64,000 nt of DNA, taken from positions 1,736,001-1,800,000 of the forward strand of contig CBDDIF010000001.1 in NCBI GenBank assembly GCA_965228785.1, in the 5' to 3' direction. The notes below the pieces were generated by a model. It ran no database searches. It saw only the letters and a program-made list of their open reading frames with translations, and was not told the origin of the DNA. The DNA comes from Hoeflea_A sp965228785 (GTDB taxonomy: Bacteria > Pseudomonadota > Alphaproteobacteria > Rhizobiales > Rhizobiaceae). This document shows positions 58,706-64,000 of this stretch, one piece after another; the stretch's first letter is position 1, and every line of letters begins with the position of its first letter. Made by a program: the position numbers and the translations under genes.

Positions 58706-60976
58706 ATGCGGAGAGGACTTCGGTCAATGGACATGCAGAGCCGGAAGACAGCGAAAGAAACCCCAGAGAATGCCAACAGCGGGGGGGATCAGAGGGCCGT
58801 TTGGCCGTTCGATCCCTTTGGGATAACCAACAGCTTTCTCGATTACATGACCGATGCGAGCCAACGCACGACCCTCTACATGGATATCCTGCGACAACGC
58901 AGCGACGACCACGCTGACATGCATTCGCGACCGATGGCGACTGTGCTAAGTTTTGATCACGAGATCATTCTCAGCGGCGAGACTCTCGAACGTCCGATCA
59001 ACTATTCCCTTGCCAAAGTGATCCCGCCAGAGGGCACAAGGCTTGACCCGGAAAAGCGTCCGGTGGTCATAGCCGATCCGCGTTCCGGACAGGGGCCGGG
59101 GATCAGCGGTTTCAGCCGACACGGCGAGATCGGCGAGGCATTCGCCAACGGCCATCCGGTCTACGTGATCTGCTTCGCCGTCGATCCGCTTCCCGGGCAG
59201 ACGTTTCTGGACGTCGTGGAAGGGCAGGTGGCGTTTTTCGAGCATGTTGCCTCGCTACATCCGGAGTGCCCACTGCCATTCTCCGTCGGCAACAGCCAGG
59301 CCGGTTACCAGACGCTAATGGTGGCCGCTTTGCGCCCGGACTTGTTCGGGCCCGTGCTGCTGTCCGGATCACCGATCTCCTGCTGGCAGGGTGAACGGGG
59401 CAAACACTCCATGCGCTATGCCGGAGGCCTCACCGGGGGAACGTGGTTGACCGAATTCACAAGTGACCTGGGCAATGGCAAATTCGATGGTGCCCACCTG
59501 ATTGGCTACTTCAACCATCTCGATCCCGCCAATGCCATCTTTCGCAAACACCACGATGTCTACACCGGCGTCGATACCGCAGGGTCGCCATTTCTGAATT
59601 TCGAGAAGTGGTGGGGTCACCTGATTACCCTCAACGGCGAGGAAATCCAGTTTCTGACCGACAACCACTTCGTCGGCAACAAGCTGGCGGCCAACCAAAC
59701 GGAGACCTCCGATGGCCGCCGCTTTGAAATTCGGTCTGTCCGGTCGCCGATCATCGTGTTTACGTCCCTTGGCGACGAGGTCAGCCCGCCGCCGCAGACG
59801 CTTGGATGGATTCTCGATCTCTACCGGAGCGTTGATGATATCCGAGACCACGGCCAGACCATCGTCTACTGCGTCGATCCCGAGGCGGACCACCTGTCGA
59901 TCTTCCTGTCACCCAAAGTGGCGGCCTGTGAGGACGACGTGTTGATGCGCATGATGGATGTCATCGACGTTCTGCCGCCCGGACTCTATGAAATTGTCAT
60001 CAACCGGAAAAACCAACGCAGGGCGGGAGGAGACCGACCGAGCGATTTCCGAGCGCGCATCGAAGCAAGGACGCTGGACGACATCCGCGATTTCGGTCGT
60101 AACTCGGACGAAGAAGACCAGGCATTTGCGACCGCGGCGCGCTGGTCGGATATCACACTTGCAGGATACCGCTCGTTCTTTCAGCCCTTCATTCGGGCCA
60201 TGGCCAATGAGCATTCAGCCGAATTGATGCGGGCGACCAATCCATTCCGGCTCGAGTACACGCTGTTCGGGGGTGACAAACCCTGGATGCGCAACATTCC
60301 CGAGCTTGCAGAGCATGTCCGCAACAATCGCAAGCCGGTTGCAACAGACAATCCGTTCTTCAGGATGCAGGAACACGCGGCGGAAGCCTTCGGGGCGACC
60401 TTTGAGGGTTTTAGGCGGTCTCGTAACCAACTGGCCGAGCAGATCTTTTTCTCTGTTTACAGTTCGCCGGCGCTGCAGGCCTTTGTCGAGACGGTGTCAG
60501 GCCCGCCACCGCAAAGACCGCCGGCCAAGACAGCGGATGAAGAGGCACGGATCGCCACCGCCCAGGACGAGTACAAGGCTTGCATTACCGACGGCAACGC
60601 GTTCGATGCGAAAGTCCGGGCTTTGCTTTATGCGCTTCACGGCATCAGCGCTTTGGACGAGCGTTCGGCCTATGCACTGCATCGTGTCATTGTTGAGGGC
60701 GCGGACCTCGGTGCCGACTCGGTCAAACGGATCGTTCGGGCACAGTTTTTCGCACTGCAACTCGAGACGGAGAAAGCCCTGGAGGCCCTGCCGAAGATGG
60801 TTCCGGACGCGGAAGGTCGGCGATCAGTCATGGCGGATGTGCGTGCCGTGTTGAAAGCCGCAGGAAAGGCCACCCCGGATGAGCGCGAGCGTCTTCAGAG
60901 GCTGGATAAGGTCTTCAAGACGCCACGAACGAAGAACAGGACAAAATCTGAACGGTCTGTGATGGAGCCGGCCTGA
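58706..60976 (+). CDS. DUF3141 (PhaC-like alpha/beta hydrolase) protein
   Basis: The 756-residue protein contains the DUF3141 domain, related to polyhydroxyalkanoate synthases: PFDPFGITNSFLDYMTDASQRTTLYMDIL, RPVVIADPRSGQGPGISGFS, PFSVGNSQAGYQTLMVAALRPDLFG (nucleophile-elbow region with Ser or Asn), and PIIVFTSLGDEVSPPPQTLGWI. ATG 58706 (AAGGAA five bases upstream) is preferred. The C-terminal 250 residues are helical and specific to the family. The function is uncharacterised; proteins of this kind often accompany fermentation or phosphate-acetyl genes elsewhere, but not here. Confidence 0.83.
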   Translation: MRRGLRSMDMQSRKTAKETPENANSGGDQRAVWPFDPFGITNSFLDYMTDASQRTTLYMDILRQRSDDHADMHSRPMATVLSFDHEIILSGETLERPINYSLAKVIPPEGTRLDPEKRPVVIADPRSGQGPGISGFSRHGEIGEAFANGHPVYVICFAVDPLPGQTFLDVVEGQVAFFEHVASLHPECPLPFSVGNSQAGYQTLMVAALRPDLFGPVLLSGSPISCWQGERGKHSMRYAGGLTGGTWLTEFTSDLGNGKFDGAHLIGYFNHLDPANAIFRKHHDVYTGVDTAGSPFLNFEKWWGHLITLNGEEIQFLTDNHFVGNKLAANQTETSDGRRFEIRSVRSPIIVFTSLGDEVSPPPQTLGWILDLYRSVDDIRDHGQTIVYCVDPEADHLSIFLSPKVAACEDDVLMRMMDVIDVLPPGLYEIVINRKNQRRAGGDRPSDFRARIEARTLDDIRDFGRNSDEEDQAFATAARWSDITLAGYRSFFQPFIRAMANEHSAELMRATNPFRLEYTLFGGDKPWMRNIPELAEHVRNNRKPVATDNPFFRMQEHAAEAFGATFEGFRRSRNQLAEQIFFSVYSSPALQAFVETVSGPPPQRPPAKTADEEARIATAQDEYKACITDGNAFDAKVRALLYALHGISALDERSAYALHRVIVEGADLGADSVKRIVRAQFFALQLETEKALEALPKMVPDAEGRRSVMADVRAVLKAAGKATPDERERLQRLDKVFKTPRTKNRTKSERSVMEPA

Positions 60977-61139
60977 TTGCGCTACCGCGCCTTTGAAATG
61001 GGCAGACGATGCGCCCGGCGCAGAGCGTTTGGCGCTGAAATCTACAGTCGTACGCCAGTCTGGCGATCTTCCGGACGCGACATGACATAGTTCTGCTTCG
61101 ACCCGGGCTCCGCTGTACCCTCCGGTAGCCAGTCCGGCC

Positions 61140-61471
61140 AGTGGCAGGGATGCGCAAGTCCATGATGGCGGTCGAGTCCTCGTAGGCGATGAACAGCGGC
61201 GCTGAGTTGATGCACAGATCGCCGAACACGCTGCTGAGTGCTCGTGCGGCGTGGAGGCCGGGCAGGCGGGTTTTCAAAGCGCCAGTGCCGCGCAGGGTGA
61301 AGGCCGCGATCGCGGCCATGATCAGTGCCGCGACAAAGTAATTCATGAAGACGATTTGGATCGGATTGGCTTCAGGCCCGATGAACGTGCGGACGCGAAG
61401 ATCAGCGTGTAGAAGAGTGCCCCTGCCAGCGCCCAAAGGATCGCTCGACTGCGTGCGGTATCAAGGTTCAT
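61140..61471 (-). pseudogene. DMT/EamA-family transporter, frameshifted and truncated
   Basis: ATG 61471 opens MNLDTARSRAILWALAGALFYTLIFASARS, then the frame is lost. A second frame continues the same protein: FIGPEANPIQIVFMNYFVAALIMAAIAAFTLRG, then AARALSSVFGDLCINSAPLFIAYEDSTAI, after which similarity ends. About 110 of the usual 300 residues remain, so it is a decayed drug/metabolite transporter. Confidence 0.7.
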
Positions 61472-61532
61472 GACTATGCAGCAGAGCCGCGCCGAGGTTG
61501 GAGCGTCACCGGTAACGCCTCATTCCGGTTGC

Positions 61533-63500
61533 TCAAAACCGCCAGCCGATTCTACCTGCCCCGCGAACTTCCCGGTAATCGTCCGACCCGAGCCGGCCTT
61601 CCACCTCGATATTGACCGATAGAGCGCCGTTGTGAGGCCGGAAGCCTATGCCGATACCGGCGACACCGACTGCAGTCGTACCGGCAAAGTTGCCGCTGAA
61701 ATTCAGAGGCAGGCCGGCGACGGATGCGTCCACCGAATTGTCGCCCAGATTGAACAGGCCGTTGGCACCGAGCCAGCCGTCAAGTGTCAGGGTGCCACTG
61801 TCGTTGTTCCATTGGCCCAGCCTGCGCAGCATTTCCGCGTTCAAGGCAGCGACCTGGACGGTTCGGCTCGAGACCGAGAGATTGGCGGAGGACCCGGTTT
61901 CCTGATAGCCGTCCAGGAACAGCGCCGCATAGCGCCCGCCAATGGTTACAAACGTGCGGTCGTTGATCTGGCGGGTGGCAGACAGGGTAGGTGACAGAAA
62001 ATAGCCGTCATAGTCGGCTGATGCTGTCTCTCGACCACCCGCTACCATGTTGTTGGCGACATTGCGTGTCGAGTCGTGGTGGGCATAACCGGCGGCCAGC
62101 GCCATGTCATAGCGCCACGAGCCGTGCTGGATGCTGCCATAGAGGCCGCCGAACGCTGATGTCACGGCGATTGTCTGGGTGTCGTTGTCCGTTTCGAAGT
62201 GGCTGTGGGACCCGCCCGCAAAGAGGCCGTAGATGCCTGAGCCGTAAACCGCATGGCCACCGGCAATCCCGCCACCATAGGTCTGATCGGCTCCCGTTAC
62301 CGTCCCCGATCCGGATTGGCTCTGATACCCGCCGAACCCGCTGATCCAGCCTCTGGGCCCGCCGGCTTCAGAACTCTCTCCCCAGAAGCCAAATACGGAC
62401 CGATTAGAAACCTCATTCGGATCGGCAGCCTGGCGCGCGGTATCCTGGATCGTTTGCGTGAGCGTTTGCAGCCAGGGGTTGGCCGTTGCAAATCCGGTCG
62501 GGTCAACGGTGACGACGACACCATTTGAGGTGTCGTTGACGAACGGGGCTGGCGCATCGAGGGTCGTGAACACGCCGGCATAATCGAGCACTACATTCTG
62601 GCCGGCCTCAATAGTCAGCTTTTCGTCGATGCCTTCGAAACTGACGGGCCCCTCGATGGTCGAACCCGGCATGAGAACCAGTTCTGTGCCAATGCCGATG
62701 ATACCAATGGCGTAAGGGCCGCCGTCGGTGCGCACGGTGCCGTAGTTGACGATGCGCGAGTTGTCGCCTTGCGATCCGATGCCGGCTTTCTGGCCGACAA
62801 CAGTGCCATGGTTGATGATGGTGGCGTTGTCGCCGATGGAGAAGATGCCGTCTTCGTCGCCACTCACCATCCCGTAGTTGGTTACGGTGGAGAATGCACC
62901 GCCGTTGCGGATGCCGTGTATGTCGACAACGATTCCCTGAGAATCGCCATTCACGGTTCCGCGATTGACGACATTGGCATGATCGCCGTCCGAGCGAATG
63001 CCGTGGTTGAGTGCGTTGATAATGCCGGTGTTGGTGATGGCGGCGTTGCTGCCGGTCGAGCGGATGCCGTAGCTGTCCGCGTCGATCGACCCGCTGTTCG
63101 TCACGGTTGAGAAGTTTCCGTCTGAGCGAATGCCGATAGCTATGTTTTCAGCCTCAATTGCTCCAGTGTTGACGACGCTCGCATTGTCACCCTTCGAACG
63201 GATCGCGCTGCCGTCCGAGCTGCCGGCATCATTGAGAAAAATGGTTCCGTCGTTGACGATCGACTGATCGGACGCCTTGCCCTCGACCGCATCGAGACCG
63301 AAGCCGGTGACGTCGATGGCACCGCCCGATTCGACCGTCAATGTATCGCCGGTGTTGTCCAGAGTCTGAGGCACGGTCACGGTATCGCCGGACGGAATCA
63401 CGATGTCCTGTGTCCAGCCCGATTGTGGGAGCAGGACTGCAGTCGTGAGTAAAAGCACATGTAGCCTAGTGAGCTTTGTGCAGAAAAATGTCTCAAGCAT
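61533..63500 (-). CDS. Autotransporter with Gly/Asn-rich repeats
   Basis: The 655-residue outer-membrane protein has a signal peptide (LHVLLLTTAVLLPQSGWT-QDI), a passenger of about 11 short repeats (pattern x-G-I-R-S-x-G-D-N-A-x-V-x-N-x-G-T-I, residues about 70-260) expected to form a beta-helix, a linker, and a C-terminal autotransporter barrel of about 280 residues (from GFWGESSEAGGPRGWISGFGG) ending GRIGWRF with the required terminal Phe. Possible adhesin; ligand unknown. Confidence 0.88.
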   Translation of the reverse strand: MLETFFCTKLTRLHVLLLTTAVLLPQSGWTQDIVIPSGDTVTVPQTLDNTGDTLTVESGGAIDVTGFGLDAVEGKASDQSIVNDGTIFLNDAGSSDGSAIRSKGDNASVVNTGAIEAENIAIGIRSDGNFSTVTNSGSIDADSYGIRSTGSNAAITNTGIINALNHGIRSDGDHANVVNRGTVNGDSQGIVVDIHGIRNGGAFSTVTNYGMVSGDEDGIFSIGDNATIINHGTVVGQKAGIGSQGDNSRIVNYGTVRTDGGPYAIGIIGIGTELVLMPGSTIEGPVSFEGIDEKLTIEAGQNVVLDYAGVFTTLDAPAPFVNDTSNGVVVTVDPTGFATANPWLQTLTQTIQDTARQAADPNEVSNRSVFGFWGESSEAGGPRGWISGFGGYQSQSGSGTVTGADQTYGGGIAGGHAVYGSGIYGLFAGGSHSHFETDNDTQTIAVTSAFGGLYGSIQHGSWRYDMALAAGYAHHDSTRNVANNMVAGGRETASADYDGYFLSPTLSATRQINDRTFVTIGGRYAALFLDGYQETGSSANLSVSSRTVQVAALNAEMLRRLGQWNNDSGTLTLDGWLGANGLFNLGDNSVDASVAGLPLNFSGNFAGTTAVGVAGIGIGFRPHNGALSVNIEVEGRLGSDDYREVRGAGRIGWRF

Positions 63501-63592
63501 TAGGTCCGGCCGCCGTTCCGTGACTCGTCATCGGATTCAATCAACCAGTTGCCAGCGATCATGTCACTTCAAAACTCGCATCCAACCGACGC

Positions 63593-63621
63593 GGAACCCG
63601 GTTCATGGCAAACCGGGTTCC
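63593..63621. terminator. Strong hairpin between hydrolase and autotransporter genes
   Basis: A perfect 11-bp stem GGAACCCGGTT / AACCGGGTTCC with a 7-base loop is followed on the plus strand by CTTTGCTT. On the minus strand, where transcription would arrive from the hydrolase gene, no T-run follows, so function as a terminator is probable but not certain. Confidence 0.55.
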
Positions 63622-63716
63622 TTTGCTTGACGATGTGCGCACGGCGGCGATCCAGGCAACCGCGGCCCGACTGGTTTGAATTTCGCGACGATCAGACCGC
63701 CAACGAGGGAGATTGA

Positions 63717-64000
63717 TTAGAGGCCTGACACGAAGGAACCGAGGTCAGCGTTGAATCGTTTTGGGTCTTCGAGGAACGGCGCATGGCCCAGGTCATCGTA
63801 GATAATCCGTTTGGTGGTGCCGCCGCCGGCTTCAACCAGTTCCTGCATGATTTCGGTCGAGCGTGGCAGAACGTGCTGGTCCTTGCCGCCGTGCAGGAAA
63901 AGCACCGGGACGCTGACAGTTTTCAGCGTCGGTGAATGATCGAGCGGCCCCTGGGTGACGAACCGGTCGATCACCATGGCGCGGCGCACGAAGGGGGGCG
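63717..64000 (-). CDS. Alpha/beta hydrolase, C-terminal part (cut by window edge)
   Basis: The visible 94 residues hold the end of an alpha/beta-hydrolase fold: VSVPVLFLHGGKDQHVLPRST (acid residue Asp) and IIYDDLGHAPFLEDPKRFN (catalytic His). The N-terminus and nucleophile lie beyond the window. No product can be assigned. Confidence 0.8.
   Translation of the reverse strand, partial: PPFVRRAMVIDRFVTQGPLDHSPTLKTVSVPVLFLHGGKDQHVLPRSTEIMQELVEAGGGTTKRIIYDDLGHAPFLEDPKRFNADLGSFVSGL

Noticed and set aside
1..64000. tRNA or rRNA genes as island attachment site
   Set aside because: No cloverleaf or conserved T-loop sequence was recognised at the island borders; a tRNA scan could overturn this.

Overview
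The window is high-GC, tightly packed chromosomal DNA of an alphaproteobacterium, most likely from the Hyphomicrobiales (Rhizobiales). This inference rests on the gene content (dpp-type transporter operons with ATGA/TTGA overlaps, MttB-like and GcvT-fused FAD dehydrogenases, SoxR, DUF3141, MexAB-like RND pump). No rRNA or tRNA gene was recognised. Most of the window is ordinary metabolism and transport, but 22.5-29.9 kb is a foreign-looking accessory island that I consider the main result.

Layout. 1-9.0 kb (minus strand): a long operon with a GNAT acetyltransferase, an M19 dipeptidase, a complete dipeptide/oligopeptide ABC transporter, a TenA/PqqC-like protein, a COG3541 nucleotidyltransferase, a PaaI-type thioesterase and the start of a creatininase-family amidohydrolase. 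9.3-14.2 kb: an RNA-repair locus with rtcR (+), a sigma-54 promoter, rtcB (-) and a helical-repeat (HEAT-like) protein gene. 14.2-20.4 kb: an ABC exporter divergent from a MexAB-type RND fusion protein and pump. 20.5-22.5 kb: small conserved genes, a methyltransferase and a cupin.

22.565-29.896 kb: a serine-recombinase island. On the minus strand, recombinase, a Rap1a/Tai-like gene and about a dozen small unrelated genes run in one direction. Their junctions carry ten copies of an invariant 12-mer (AAACAGTAGGAG in the coding sense) that holds both the stop codon of one gene (TAG, often coding a terminal Lys-Gln) and the Shine-Dalgarno of the next. To the right of the recombinase, in the opposite direction, four copies of a related module (AGTAAATAGAAGGGACG and variants) punctuate a second small array. 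A fifth copy lies inverted at the far left end, so the island is bounded by inverted module copies. It looks like an integron-like cassette array built on a serine recombinase, with operon-compatible junctions; some cargo resembles immunity proteins.

30.2-44.9 kb: two catabolic operons around a LysR regulator. One holds an MttB-family methyltransferase and two 804-residue FAD/GcvT dehydrogenases. The other holds a class III aminotransferase, a 3-hydroxyisobutyrate-dehydrogenase-like enzyme, an aldehyde dehydrogenase, a SelA-like PLP enzyme, a DUF4392 protein and a class V aminotransferase. 45.0-47.3 kb: soxR divergent from an SDR and a QueA-family gene, with a dyad inside the promoter spacer. 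47.5-50.7 kb: tandem DHA2-type efflux genes. 50.9-54.9 kb: a Dlt-like set (adenylation enzyme, MBOAT-like membrane protein, carrier protein) facing a coiled-coil/Pro-Trp-rich protein. 55.1-64 kb: UspA protein, flavin monooxygenase, two tandem lipoprotein hydrolases, a DUF3141 protein, a decayed DMT transporter, an autotransporter with glycine/asparagine-rich repeats, and the end of an alpha/beta hydrolase.
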